Shown here: positions 54,039-63,841 of the stretch, piece after piece
How the letters are laid out: each line of letters starts with the position of its first letter
How positions within the stretch are numbered: position 1 is the stretch's first letter
DNA from: an uncultured Neomegalonema sp.
GTDB lineage: Bacteria > Pseudomonadota > Alphaproteobacteria > Rhodobacterales > Rhodobacteraceae
Length of the DNA stretch: 64,000 nucleotides
Direction: 5' to 3'
NCBI GenBank assembly: GCA_937990185.1
Contig: CALKBI010000015.1
Coordinates: 1-64,000, forward strand
Made by a program: the position numbers and the translations under genes
Notes under the pieces: model-generated
What the model was told of the DNA's origin: nothing
What the model saw: only the letters and a program-made list of their open reading frames with translations
The model's database searches: none

Positions 54039-55334
54039 TCAGGCCGGATGACGCCTTGCCCAAATCGCGGCGATGATCCCTGTCGCACCCACCAATGCAA
54101 AAATTGCAGCTTGACTTATCCCTGCGGTGGTTAAGCCAGCGGCGAGGGCGGCTGAGAATGTCATTGCGATGGCATCCACCGTATTTGAACAGGCAATAAA
54201 CCGGCCCCGTTCATCCGGTGGAGCTTCTACCTGCAACACGACATTTACAGGTGTCAGATAAAGTCCTGCGCAAGCCGCGAGTAATGCGAAGCAGATCAAG
54301 ACTGCCCATGCAGAAGGCTCAGTCAAAAACGTACCGATACTTATCAAATCGGTTTGGCGAACGGTATCTGTTGTCCCCGAGTACATCCCGCTTGCCAGAA
54401 ACAGCAATATTGAGAACAGCGCGATACCGCCTGCGCCCCATGCAGAGGTTCTTATCCGCGCGCCTGATCCGAATATCTTGCCACACAGCACTGCGCCAAC
54501 AGCGACCCCCACAGAGAATGTTGCGAGCAGCAGGATGAAGACATCTTCATCACCCCGTAAGGTTTCCTTTGCATAGGGAGGGAGCAGCGTCAGAAATGTT
54601 GCGCCGGTAAACCAGAACCATGCAATCGCGAGCACGGCTTCAAACGCTTTGGGCACTTTTCTGCCTGCGGAGATAACATCCCACATTGCGCGCGGAAAGA
54701 ACCAGTCTACCTTTGGCGGGGGTCCTAGCGGCGGTGCAGGAGGGGCAAACAGGCTGGCAATAAACCCAATCACGGCAACGCCAATGACGACTACGCCGAT
54801 AACTGTGATGCCCATATCCGTTAGGATCAGTTTTGCCCCTGCGATTTGCCCGATTAAAATAGCGAGGAATGTCGCGCCTTGGATCAAGCCATTGGCGGCG
54901 ATCAGTTCATTTTCGCGCAGGTATTGCGGCAAAATCCCATATTTGATCGGCGCAAACATGGCTGACTGCGCGCCCATCAGAAATAACAGAACATAGAGGA
55001 GGGTGAGATTTTGCACCTGATACGCAATCGCGGCGAGGACCATCAGCACGATCTCGCAGGCTTTGACGAAGCGCATCATCTTTGCCTTGTCGATGCCATC
55101 AGCAATTTGTCCGGCGGTCGGTGCGAATATAGCAAAGGGCAGAATGAAAAGCGCGGCCCCGATTGTGTTGTGCAGGCTGGCATTTAGTCCCAACTCATCC
55201 GCCAACCTAAAAGTAAGTAATGTCAGTAATCCGGTCTTGAACACCTGATCGTTGAACGCGCCCAAAGATTGAACCCAAAACAAGGGCGCGAACCGCCGTT
55301 CTTTCATCAAGGCGAATGGATTGGACGGCGGCAT
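54039..55334 (-). CDS. LplT-like MFS transporter
   Basis: A 431-residue, 12-span protein with LplT features: FWVQSLGAFNDQVFKTGLLTLL, AGQIADGIDKAKMMRFVK, AMFAPIKYGILPQYL. LplT carries lysophospholipid across the inner membrane for reacylation. In E. coli it is fused to or next to the acyltransferase Aas; here a PlsC gene is 1.2 kb away. Start ATG 55334 is chosen; the frame begins at a TTG further upstream. Confidence 0.75.
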   Translation of the reverse strand: MPPSNPFALMKERRFAPLFWVQSLGAFNDQVFKTGLLTLLTFRLADELGLNASLHNTIGAALFILPFAIFAPTAGQIADGIDKAKMMRFVKACEIVLMVLAAIAYQVQNLTLLYVLLFLMGAQSAMFAPIKYGILPQYLRENELIAANGLIQGATFLAILIGQIAGAKLILTDMGITVIGVVVIGVAVIGFIASLFAPPAPPLGPPPKVDWFFPRAMWDVISAGRKVPKAFEAVLAIAWFWFTGATFLTLLPPYAKETLRGDEDVFILLLATFSVGVAVGAVLCGKIFGSGARIRTSAWGAGGIALFSILLFLASGMYSGTTDTVRQTDLISIGTFLTEPSAWAVLICFALLAACAGLYLTPVNVVLQVEAPPDERGRFIACSNTVDAIAMTFSAALAAGLTTAGISQAAIFALVGATGIIAAIWARRHPA

Positions 55335-55557
55335 GTCTGAGCGTGTTGAGGTCAAGAGATCATCGTCCTGTGCAGGGCTTTGCCCTCGGTCATGTCAGAG
55401 GGGTTTCCATGTTTGACGTGGTTCTTGTTCGAGAATCAACCATGCAAATAATCTCGCGGATCTTCTTTGACGCGCGAAATCGTGATTTAGAGACCATGGC
55501 ACATTGATGCCATCCGGTAGAAGATCCTCGTTATTCTTCTTTGATTGAAAGCAATTT

Positions 55558-56526
55558 ATGGCCACTCTGCCGCAGTCGGTTTACAAGTACATCCTAAATC
55601 ATACAAAGCGTCGTCAGGTTGTTGTTATCGTACTGACTTTAGCGCTGTTGCCGCTTGCACCGATCCCATTGGAAATCCAACGCCGCATTCTCGACGAAGC
55701 CATTGCACAGAAAGATGCTGATCTGCTGCTTCGTCTCGCCCTGTTTTACGTGGGGGCCTTGATCCTTGCAGCGGGTTTAAAGTTTATGATGAAGCTCCAG
55801 CGGGAATATATCGCCGCTGGCCTCGTCCATTCGCTGCGCCAATCTTTGTATCATTGTATTTACACTGTGACGCCGCCCTCACATCTGACGCAAAAAGGCG
55901 ACCGCATTGATGAAGGTGCGGTGGTTGCCATGCTGACAAGCGAGGCGCAAAAACTAGGCGGTTTCGCTGGTTCCGCCTTTTCAGGACCGCTGCTGCAGGT
56001 TGGTACGCTGGTTTTCGTTCTGGGCTATATGTTTTGGATCGAACCACTGGTGGCCTCGATTGCTTTGGCGCTTTATTCACCGCAGTTTTTTATCGTCCCG
56101 TTTGCACAAATGCGGATGAATATGTTGACCAAAGATACGGCACTCACTGTCCGTGAGTTGGGAGGCTTTATTGTCGATAATGCTGAACATGCGTTGGTGG
56201 GCAAGGAACCACCCGTTCAATATCTCAGCCTGACAGACCGTATTCTTAGCCTTCGTAAGCGGTTTGCGCTCACGAAGAATGCGATGAAATCCATCAATAA
56301 CTTTCTGATTGCACTCGGGCCGTTCGGTGTAACGGTTTACGGGGGATATTTGGTCATTCAGGGAGAAACGGAGATCGGTGTGATCCTCGCTTTTGTCTCC
56401 GGGTTAGAACGTCTCGGTGGACCCATTCGGGAATTGATCGGTCTTTATCGCGATGTCGCTTTCGCTCGTATCCGTTATGGCATGTTGCTCGACGCGACCG
56501 AACACACGCCAATGTCGATGAGCTAG
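55558..56526 (+). CDS. ABC transporter membrane domain without ATPase
   Basis: A 322-residue protein with five or six membrane segments and typical exporter TMD sequences (RQSLYHCIYTVTPPSHLTQKGD, FVSGLERLGGPIRELIGLYRDVAFARIRY). The last segment is where the nucleotide-binding domain would normally follow, but the stop comes directly. No Walker A or signature motif is present, and no separate ATPase gene adjoins it. It may pair with an ATPase elsewhere or be a decayed exporter. Confidence 0.75.
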   Translation: MATLPQSVYKYILNHTKRRQVVVIVLTLALLPLAPIPLEIQRRILDEAIAQKDADLLLRLALFYVGALILAAGLKFMMKLQREYIAAGLVHSLRQSLYHCIYTVTPPSHLTQKGDRIDEGAVVAMLTSEAQKLGGFAGSAFSGPLLQVGTLVFVLGYMFWIEPLVASIALALYSPQFFIVPFAQMRMNMLTKDTALTVRELGGFIVDNAEHALVGKEPPVQYLSLTDRILSLRKRFALTKNAMKSINNFLIALGPFGVTVYGGYLVIQGETEIGVILAFVSGLERLGGPIRELIGLYRDVAFARIRYGMLLDATEHTPMSMS

Positions 56527-56577
56527 CGGATTGAGCGCTTCCGTAGTTGCTGTGTCAACCCCAGTCATGGAAAGGCT

Positions 56578-57387
56578 CTAAACAGAGGGCTTTTCCGGCT
56601 GGCGGGTTGCGGACCAACTGCCGCCATCATGCTCATAATCGAACCTGATTTCTTCTAATTGTTTGGCAGTGGCGAATTCGCGGATGAGGGCATTTGAACC
56701 AATCTCAATCCGGTCCTCCAATGTTTGCATGAATTCCTGTTTGCCCAATCCCGGCGGTATGGGTTCTAGAAATTCAATCGCGCAGCGCACAGGAAACTTG
56801 CGCCAATCCCGGCGCGGCCAAGCAAGCGACAGGCTTTTTGCAACAGGTACAGCAGGCACACCCAACTCATGATAGATGTGCCAAGCGCCAGCGCGGTATC
56901 TCATTTTCTTTCCGGGGCGCATTAATGTGCCTTCGGGATAGATGAGGATGGGGCGTCCTTCGCCGTGAACACGCCTTGCGCCTTCTAGGACTTGGGGTAG
57001 TTGATTTTGCCGCTGTCCTTCGACCTTTACCTTGATATGGCCGAGCTGCGTAACGATCCGTCCAACGAGTGGATAATTATCCAGCTCTTGCATGGCGATG
57101 GCCCCATAGTTTGGAAAGACCGTTCCCATGACGGCAATATCCATCTCGCTTTGATGCTTGGCAACCAGCAGAGCGGTATTCGCGTCGAGATGCTCGCGGC
57201 CTCTTATTTCAACCTTTGCACCCAGCACCCAGCGCACTAGGAACATCGTGCCATTGCACCATAACCGAAACATTGCACGCATGGCTCTTGTGCCGAGCAA
57301 CAGCGATGTGAACACCGCTCCCGCTGCACAAAACAGCGTGAAACTGTAGAAGAAAATATTAAAAATAAAGGACCGTATCGCCGCCAT
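56578..57387 (-). CDS. plsC: 1-acylglycerol-3-phosphate acyltransferase
   Basis: A 269-residue membrane acyltransferase: catalytic H78-x4-D83 (AKHQSEMD) and the second motif YPEGT (150-154), with an N-terminal membrane span. It makes phosphatidate for phospholipid synthesis; lysophospholipid substrates are also possible because an LplT-like gene is near. Confidence 0.9.
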   Translation of the reverse strand: MAAIRSFIFNIFFYSFTLFCAAGAVFTSLLLGTRAMRAMFRLWCNGTMFLVRWVLGAKVEIRGREHLDANTALLVAKHQSEMDIAVMGTVFPNYGAIAMQELDNYPLVGRIVTQLGHIKVKVEGQRQNQLPQVLEGARRVHGEGRPILIYPEGTLMRPGKKMRYRAGAWHIYHELGVPAVPVAKSLSLAWPRRDWRKFPVRCAIEFLEPIPPGLGKQEFMQTLEDRIEIGSNALIREFATAKQLEEIRFDYEHDGGSWSATRQPEKPSV

Positions 57388-57450
57388 TATGAGCCTTTTC
57401 AGCCGTTTCTTATTTCTCTGATCGTGCGTGCCAGTGTGGTATGCGAGGGG

Positions 57451-58602
57451 CTACATTTCCAGGCATTCAATGAGTAATGCGCGGGTGTTTTCTTCGGTCA
57501 TCTCCACCGGATTTCCGCCCGTACTCGGGTCGTTCAGTGCATCCTTGAGCAGACGGTCAATGTCAGGATTATTCACGCCAAGGTCTGCCAGAGATTTTGG
57601 AATGTTGAGGCTTGCGTTCAACTCACCGATAAAATCGTAAAACCCGTCATACCCGCCTGCAATCCCCAGATAGGCGGCGGCTTGGTTCAGCCGGTCCCGC
57701 ACCGCTGTTTCGTTAAAACGCAGCACGGGCTGCATAACGACGGCATTGGTGGTTCCGTGATGGGTGTGATGCATCGCACCTATCGGATGGCTCAGAGCGT
57801 GAATTGCGCCAAGACCCTTTTGAAAAGCGGTCGCGCCCATTGCCGCAGCACTCATCATATGGGCGCGGGCCTCAATATCCGAGCCGGTCGCGTAAGCGCG
57901 GGGCAGGTAGTCTTTCACAAGACGCATCCCCTCCAAAGCGATGCCTTGAGACATGGGATGATAATGCGGCGAGCAATAGGCTTCCAAACAATGCGCGAAA
58001 GCATCCATGCCTGTACCGGCAGTGATTGCCGGAGGCATACTCGTTGTCAGTTCGGGGTCGCAGATGACGACGCTCGGCAGAACTTTCGGATGAAAGATGA
58101 TTTTCTTTTCTTGCGTCTCCGAATTCGTAATGACGCTGGCACGGCCCACTTCCGATCCGGTTCCGGCGGTGGTCGGGACCGCAACAATCGGGTGAATCGC
58201 ATCCGCATCCGCGCGGGTCCACCAGTCCCCAATGTCCTCAAAATCCCAAAGCTGGCGCGTTTGCCCTGCCATGAACGCAAGCATCTTTCCGAGATCAAGC
58301 CCCGAGCCGCCTCCGAATGCTATCACACCATCATGCGCGCCTTCACGGTATGCTTTTAAGCCTGCTTCGACGTTTTTCTCGTTGGGATTTGGGTCTACAT
58401 CCGAGAAGAGAGCACGTCCCAACCCACCAGCTTCCATCAAATCAAGAGTGCGTTTGGTGATTTCCAAATCAGCTAAACCGCGATCTGTAACGAGCATTGG
58501 CTTTTTCATTCCAGAGGCGGCACAGGCTTCCGTAATCTCTGCGATGCGTCCCGCACCGAACTTCATGGCGGTAGGATAGGACCAGTTTCCAATGAGCTGC
58601 AT
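57451..58602 (-). CDS. Iron-containing alcohol dehydrogenase
   Basis: A 383-residue type III ADH: GGGSGLDLGK cofactor segment, ITAGTGMDAFAHCLEAYCSPHYHPM and HALSHPIGAMHHTHHGTTNAVVM with the Asp and His iron ligands. Substrate unknown; formaldehyde, short alcohols or 4-hydroxybutyrate are typical for this group, the last fitting the SSADH-like gene at 24 kb. ATG 58602. Confidence 0.88.
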   Translation of the reverse strand: MQLIGNWSYPTAMKFGAGRIAEITEACAASGMKKPMLVTDRGLADLEITKRTLDLMEAGGLGRALFSDVDPNPNEKNVEAGLKAYREGAHDGVIAFGGGSGLDLGKMLAFMAGQTRQLWDFEDIGDWWTRADADAIHPIVAVPTTAGTGSEVGRASVITNSETQEKKIIFHPKVLPSVVICDPELTTSMPPAITAGTGMDAFAHCLEAYCSPHYHPMSQGIALEGMRLVKDYLPRAYATGSDIEARAHMMSAAAMGATAFQKGLGAIHALSHPIGAMHHTHHGTTNAVVMQPVLRFNETAVRDRLNQAAAYLGIAGGYDGFYDFIGELNASLNIPKSLADLGVNNPDIDRLLKDALNDPSTGGNPVEMTEENTRALLIECLEM

Positions 58603-58756
58603 CTTGAGGACTTTCTTCTGATGGTCGGACTATAAGTACTTTATAGCACCATGTCCGACTTTGGAATTGAAAGCCTCGCTTAAAAGTTTCGATTGACGAT
58701 GGGCGATTTCCTGACGAGATGGGCTTTGAGAATTGATTTGGATGACGGAGAGAGCG

Positions 58757-61192
58757 ATGCGTGATCAGGCGAAAGTAGTAGTGATTGGAGGCGGGATTGC
58801 CGGTTGCTCTGCGCTTTATCACCTGACGCAAGAGGGCTGGTCAGATGTGATGCTGATTGAGCGCGACGAGCTGACCTCTGGCACGACATGGCATTCTGCC
58901 GCACAAGTTACGAATTTCGGCATGACTCAGACGATGGTTGGCCTCAAGAGTCACTCCATTGCGCTGTACCAGGAATTGCGGGACGATCCCGAATATCCTG
59001 TTGGATATAATCACGGTGATGGCGGTATCCGGCTGACCAATTCCGAGGCACAAATGGACGGGTATCGCCATTTTGCTTCTATGGCTGCCGGAATGGGCGT
59101 CGATTTTGAAGTGATTGACGCCGAAGAATGTGCGCGCCGTCACCCCTTGATCTCAACCGAAAATTTGCTGGGCGGTCTTTGGGACCCGAATGATGGTCAT
59201 ATTGACCCCGCGCAACTTTGTCAGGCATTGGCGCGTCGTGCCCGCCTAGCTGGAGCGGAAGTCAATCGCCACACGCCTGTCACGGGCCTGACGCAGCACG
59301 CGAATGGGGAATGGACTGTCCATACTGAAAAAGGCGATGTCCGCGCTGAGATCGTGGTGAATGCAGGCGGATATCGGTGCAATGAAATCGGTGCGATGAT
59401 GGGGGTCCAACATCCCGTTGCCTCGATGGAGCATCAATACTTTCTGACAGAAGATATTCCCGGTGTTGTGGAAGCAGGCCACAGAATACCGCTGCTGCGG
59501 TGTCCGATCAGTGATTATTATTGCCGTCAGGAGAAGGGCGGGTTGCTGCTTGGTTTCTACGAGCAGGATTGCCGCACGTGGGGGTTGGACGGAATCGACC
59601 CTGCTTTTTCCAGCGATCTATGCCCGGATGATCTTGATCGGGTGACAGATGTGTTGGAGGGCGCTTTCGCGCGGATGCCCGCATTGATGGAGGCCGGAAT
59701 CAGAGAAGTCGTGAACGGCCCGATCACCTACACCATCGACGGGGCGCCGCTGGTTGGGCCAATCCCCGGTAAACGCAATGCGTATTGCATCATCGGGTTG
59801 CGGGCTGGTCTAGGCGAAGGCGGTGGCCATGGCTGGTTGCTTGCCCAGCAGATTGTGCATGGCGAGGCAGAGTACGACACGTGGGGCCTTGATCCCCGGC
59901 GCTTTACCGGCCACGCCACGGTCGAACTGACCGCATTAAAAGCCATCGAAGATTATCAAAACGAATTCCGCTTTCACTTCCCGCACGAGCACCGCCCCGC
60001 TGGGCGGCCCATGAAAACAACGCCGCTTACGTCAGTGCTTGCATTAGAAGGTGCTGATTTCGGCACTGTCAACGGGTGGGAGCGTGTCGACTACATCAAA
60101 CCGACAGCAGATTTTGAAGAAACGCTCGGTTTCCGTTTTAATGAACTCCATGACGTTGTTGCCGGGGAAGTGAACGCGGTGACAACCGGCGTTGGCCTGA
60201 CGGAAGTGTCCGGCTTTAACCGCTTCGAGTTGACTGGCAGTGATGTTCACCAATTCCTCGACCGTATGTTCTGTGGCACAGTACAAAAGCGCTCCGGTCG
60301 GGTTGGTTTGGGGTATTTGCTCAATCATCATGGGATGGTGAAAGCCGAGGCAACGGTCACAAATATCCCGGCCTCGCATCGCGGGCCTGAGCGCGTTTGG
60401 TACGGCTCGGCGGCGGCGTCTGAATATCATGATATGGATTGGTTGACCGCGCATTTGCGCGACGATGAAGACGTTACCATCCGCTCGCTCACCAATGCAC
60501 AAACGATCCTTGTGCTTGCCGGTCCCAAATCGCGAGATGTGCTATCAGCAGCAGCGCGCGGGGATTGGTCGCGTGAGGCTTTCCCGTGGCTTTCCGTGCG
60601 AGAGGCGCATATCGGCATTGCACCGGCAACGGTTCTTGGCGTCAGTTTTTCTGGGGAACTCGCTTACGAAATTCATGTCCCTAACGAGCATCTGCACGCG
60701 GCCTATACTGCCCTACGCCGCGCAGGTGAAGCGCATGGCCTTGGTCTCTTCGGGTCGCGGGCGGTTGAGTCTATGCGGTTGGAAAAAGGCTTCCTGCATT
60801 GGAAATCTGATATTCTGACAGAGTTCGACCCTTTTGAAACCGGCTTGGATCGCTTTGTGAAAGTTGATAAAGGCGATTTCATTGGCAAGGAAGCATTGTT
60901 GAAACGACAAGCGGCAGGGCCGACCCGAAAGCTGGTCACACTGACTGTTGAGACAGATGAAGCCCCGGCCCATCCCGGTGCATCCGTGCGTGTGGATGGC
61001 AAAATTATCGGGACGGTGACATCCGGTGATTGGGGGCATCGAACCGGCTTGAACTTGGCCTATGCCTTTGTTGATCCGGCATTTAGCACTGAAGGATCAG
61101 TGGGTACGGTGGACGTGATTGGCAATGCCGTTCCTGCGCGGATTATCCCATTTGGACCGTATGATCCGACCTATGAACGGATGCGATCATAA
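58757..61192 (+). CDS. Dimethylglycine/sarcosine dehydrogenase-like FAD protein
   Basis: An 811-residue flavoprotein: N-terminal FAD fold (VVVIGGGIAGCSALYHL, residues 6-22), SGTTWHSAAQV with H46 at the place where the FAD is covalently bound in DMGDH, and C-terminal FAO_M and GcvT domains (GVSFSGELAYEIHVP, GLFGSRAVESMRLEKGF). It probably demethylates dimethylglycine or sarcosine to give methylene-THF. ATG 58757 follows GGAGAG; the upstream start is not supported. Divergent from the iron alcohol dehydrogenase gene. Confidence 0.88.
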   Translation: MRDQAKVVVIGGGIAGCSALYHLTQEGWSDVMLIERDELTSGTTWHSAAQVTNFGMTQTMVGLKSHSIALYQELRDDPEYPVGYNHGDGGIRLTNSEAQMDGYRHFASMAAGMGVDFEVIDAEECARRHPLISTENLLGGLWDPNDGHIDPAQLCQALARRARLAGAEVNRHTPVTGLTQHANGEWTVHTEKGDVRAEIVVNAGGYRCNEIGAMMGVQHPVASMEHQYFLTEDIPGVVEAGHRIPLLRCPISDYYCRQEKGGLLLGFYEQDCRTWGLDGIDPAFSSDLCPDDLDRVTDVLEGAFARMPALMEAGIREVVNGPITYTIDGAPLVGPIPGKRNAYCIIGLRAGLGEGGGHGWLLAQQIVHGEAEYDTWGLDPRRFTGHATVELTALKAIEDYQNEFRFHFPHEHRPAGRPMKTTPLTSVLALEGADFGTVNGWERVDYIKPTADFEETLGFRFNELHDVVAGEVNAVTTGVGLTEVSGFNRFELTGSDVHQFLDRMFCGTVQKRSGRVGLGYLLNHHGMVKAEATVTNIPASHRGPERVWYGSAAASEYHDMDWLTAHLRDDEDVTIRSLTNAQTILVLAGPKSRDVLSAAARGDWSREAFPWLSVREAHIGIAPATVLGVSFSGELAYEIHVPNEHLHAAYTALRRAGEAHGLGLFGSRAVESMRLEKGFLHWKSDILTEFDPFETGLDRFVKVDKGDFIGKEALLKRQAAGPTRKLVTLTVETDEAPAHPGASVRVDGKIIGTVTSGDWGHRTGLNLAYAFVDPAFSTEGSVGTVDVIGNAVPARIIPFGPYDPTYERMRS

Positions 61193-61216
61193 CCGCGCTG
61201 TCTAAGCGATGCTTTG

Positions 61217-62278
61217 TCAGGTTAGCACACCGGCGACTTCATTTTCTTTGAGGCGATGGTCCGCGATGTAGAAAACGCGGTCCCCTGCATTGATGGCGCA
61301 ATCGGTTGGCGGGTTCATAATTAAATCATCTGCCCCTGCATGTTGGACACCGATCAAGGTCGCATCGCATTTGTTCTTGAGAGTCGTCAGAGCATTGGCG
61401 CAAGTTGTCGATTTCGAGCCATTCGGCAAAGTAAAACTATACTGGGTCGGCCCATGCAGGCTCGACAGCATAATGCGTTGAAGGTGCGATGCGCCGGGGT
61501 CATAGGCGGAACGGGCCATTAATTCGATGGACAGCGATTCCTGTGCCTCGGCGGTTGGACAATAGGAGCGTAAAAGATCCGCTGGTCCCGTTGTTTGGAA
61601 ATAGGCGATGATACGGGGGGCTGTTGGCGAGGCTCCGATGGCGAGCGCTGCGGCAAGCGTTTCGTCATCATCTTCGCCCAAAACCAACGCGACCTTTGCC
61701 CGCGCAACTGCAGATCGCTCTGACGCCTCGGCGCTTGATAAGGCTTCGACTCTCACGAACTGAATCGCTTCTGGCAAGGGGTTTTCAGTCAGGTTGTGAG
61801 AGACAAGCACCAAGCCATGTTCTGCCGCTTCTTCTTCTGCCAATAACAGCTTGATCAAACGGCGGGAGCGATCCCCATGCCATCCGAACACAACGACATG
61901 ATCCTGTTTGTCGGAATAATCTTCGCGTCCCTTCATGGCCCTCGTCCATCTATCCGTAATTGCTTGAATGAGCTTGCCGATAACAGCTGTGAATAAAAGC
62001 ACAGCACCGGGCATAATCCAAAAGCCTGCGATGTATCGCGCCCCTGTTGTCGATGGAGAAAAATCTCCATAGCCAACAGTGGTTGCCGTCGTGAGATAAT
62101 AGTAAGGAAAAATTCCTGCACTCGCAATTTCGCCCTCGGCGAAAAGTGCCAGAGCAAGCCAGGAGGACCCGACATGCACCGTCAGGCACAGGGCAAGGAA
62201 TGGCCAAGTAACCTCTGCGACACCGCGCTGAACCGTACGCAGCAGCCGTCCGATTATAGATGTCTGTGCAGGATTCAC
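61217..62278 (-). CDS. Two-span K+ channel with RCK/TrkA domain
   Basis: A 353-residue channel: one outer helix (FLALCLTVHVGSSWLALAL), pore loop with the selectivity filter TTATTVGYGDFSP, inner helix, then a Rossmann RCK domain (VVVFGWHGDRSRRLIKLLL) and a TrkA_C-like end. GTG start at 62278, after GGAG. The GxGxxG of the RCK is modified to GWHGDR, so nucleotide binding may be lost. Confidence 0.85.
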   Translation of the reverse strand: MNPAQTSIIGRLLRTVQRGVAEVTWPFLALCLTVHVGSSWLALALFAEGEIASAGIFPYYYLTTATTVGYGDFSPSTTGARYIAGFWIMPGAVLLFTAVIGKLIQAITDRWTRAMKGREDYSDKQDHVVVFGWHGDRSRRLIKLLLAEEEAAEHGLVLVSHNLTENPLPEAIQFVRVEALSSAEASERSAVARAKVALVLGEDDDETLAAALAIGASPTAPRIIAYFQTTGPADLLRSYCPTAEAQESLSIELMARSAYDPGASHLQRIMLSSLHGPTQYSFTLPNGSKSTTCANALTTLKNKCDATLIGVQHAGADDLIMNPPTDCAINAGDRVFYIADHRLKENEVAGVLT

Positions 62279-62419
62279 ATGCGCTCCGCTCTCACAAGAA
62301 GCAAAGTCTTAGCAGCAGTTCGCAGAAGGGCAAGAAAGCAATTTCAACGCAACCGAGTTGCCATGACCTGTCCGGTGACTCAGGTGTTGCTTTTTAACAA
62401 ACTGTTCGCCTTAGGAATC

Positions 62420-62453
62420 AAAAGACGCACCAACAGCAAGAGGGTGCGCCTTT
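62420..62453 (-). terminator. Terminator after lipoprotein protease gene
   Basis: On the minus strand AAGGCGCACC pairs with GGTGCGTCTT (one wobble) and is followed by TTTGATT; the loop is 11 bases. It lies 35 bases beyond the stop codon of the protease gene. Confidence 0.7.
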
Positions 62454-62487
62454 CAATATCATGTCGTTCTGATGAGTGCTTGGCTGC

Positions 62488-63159
62488 TTAAAACAGCCTC
62501 GGGATCTCGATGCCTAGCAATGTTGGGCGACGGGGTGGCAATCGTCCTTGGGCCTGCAAGATGGCTTCGCGAACCGGAACAACTTTTGCCCATGTGTTCG
62601 TCGTGCCTTCAATTTGCGAGAAGCCGTTGGCATGAACAACTGCAATCAGATCGTTATCATCGTCGAAAACGCATGATCCTGAAATGCCGCCAATGACGCC
62701 TTCGGCTGCAATGCCGTCGTCAGAGTCGCGCAGCTCAACCCACCAGAAAGGCGGTTCCGGATCATCGCCATAAACGACACCGGGAATGACTTCGCCATCA
62801 CGGTCCCGCGCGGGGAAGCCGTGAATTTCGACCTCCATGCCTTTGCGTATTGCCGGATAATCTTCGGGATCAAGCTTTGCGGCATTGATTCCGAGAAAAG
62901 ACCAATCCGATGCCTGATCAGAAATTGTGACGGCATCTTTGGGGCCGACCAGCGGCGTTCCGTTATCGGTGACATGGGCAACCGAGACGTAGCCACGATC
63001 TCCAAGGCCGATAAAACCGCGCCGATTCAACTTACAAACAGTACCCCATGCTGCCTCGCCACCACCTCGATAAAAGACGCGTTCTGCGCGAGAAGATACG
63101 CTTGGCGCACAAGCACTGAGGGCGGAAAGGATGGCAATAGCGGAAAGAAAACGGCTCAT
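62488..63159 (-). CDS. Lipoprotein trypsin-like serine protease
   Basis: A 223-residue protein with lipobox LSAC (Cys17) and a trypsin-like fold: His in SVAHVTDN, Asp in ASDWSFLGI and Ser in GGISGSCVFD (G-I-S-G-S). All three triad candidates are in the usual order. Anchored at the periplasmic side of a membrane. Substrate unknown. Confidence 0.75.
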   Translation of the reverse strand: MSRFLSAIAILSALSACAPSVSSRAERVFYRGGGEAAWGTVCKLNRRGFIGLGDRGYVSVAHVTDNGTPLVGPKDAVTISDQASDWSFLGINAAKLDPEDYPAIRKGMEVEIHGFPARDRDGEVIPGVVYGDDPEPPFWWVELRDSDDGIAAEGVIGGISGSCVFDDDNDLIAVVHANGFSQIEGTTNTWAKVVPVREAILQAQGRLPPRRPTLLGIEIPRLF

Positions 63160-63477
63160 GAGAAGACCTTCTAATTTACACCGTGCGACTTTTACGTGGT
63201 CACCGTGAACATCAGATTAAAAGCCGTCTAAAGCCTTTGTAATCCCATACACTTTTGTGTGTCAGCCCCGGTTTCAATCACGGTCGTCAGTACGCTGTAT
63301 AATTTGGGCATAAGAATGGCAATATTGTGGATGATGCGAAGATTTGAAAATTTTGGCTTGGGCATGAAATAAGGAGTGTGCGAACTTGAGTAGTCGATGA
63401 TCGGTGACATTTTTATGCCGCCAATCCATGATCGGCTGCGCTAAGTTTCGTCAGGATGAATACGAAGGAATGTTGCT
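63160..63477. other. Intergenic region between protease and small periplasmic gene
   Basis: About 320 bases between divergent genes. I see no ORF with ribosome site, no RNA gene and no clear operator; it must hold both promoters. Confidence 0.5.
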
Positions 63478-63828
63478 ATGATCCGTTTCGCTCTTCCGTT
63501 GGTGCTGATTGCCTCGCCGATTTTGGCGGGTGAGGCCGATGTTATTGCTGCTAAAGCCTCGAATTCAGGCGGGAATAGCTGGCGAGTCGATGCTACAGTG
63601 CAACATGCGGATACCGGCTGGGACCATTATGCAAATGCATTCGAAGTGCTGGGGCCGGACGGGACTGTGCTGGAAACGCGGGTTCTGTTTCACCCGCATG
63701 TGAATGAACAGCCCTTCACGCGCTCTGTCACGGTGACTGTTCCTGAAGGCGTTACGCAGATTACTGTGCGTGCTGTTGACTCGGTACATGGTCATGGCGG
63801 CGGTGAAACGGTCGTGGACCTAGAGTAA
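63478..63828 (+). CDS. Small exported protein of unknown function
   Basis: A 116-residue protein with signal peptide (MIRFALPLVLIASPILAG) and a beta-sandwich-like mature part (SWRVDATVQHADTGWDHYAN..., VTVPEGVTQITVRAVDSVHGHGG). The conserved His/Asp/Trp residues (DTGWDHY, HPHVNE, HGHGG) could bind a metal. Family not recognised with certainty. Confidence 0.75.
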   Translation: MIRFALPLVLIASPILAGEADVIAAKASNSGGNSWRVDATVQHADTGWDHYANAFEVLGPDGTVLETRVLFHPHVNEQPFTRSVTVTVPEGVTQITVRAVDSVHGHGGGETVVDLE

Positions 63829-63841
63829 TCCGCTACGCTCT

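Noticed and set aside
57682-58359. 225-aa plus-strand ORF inside the iron alcohol dehydrogenase gene
   Set aside because: Antisense shadow; the minus-strand protein has all family motifs.
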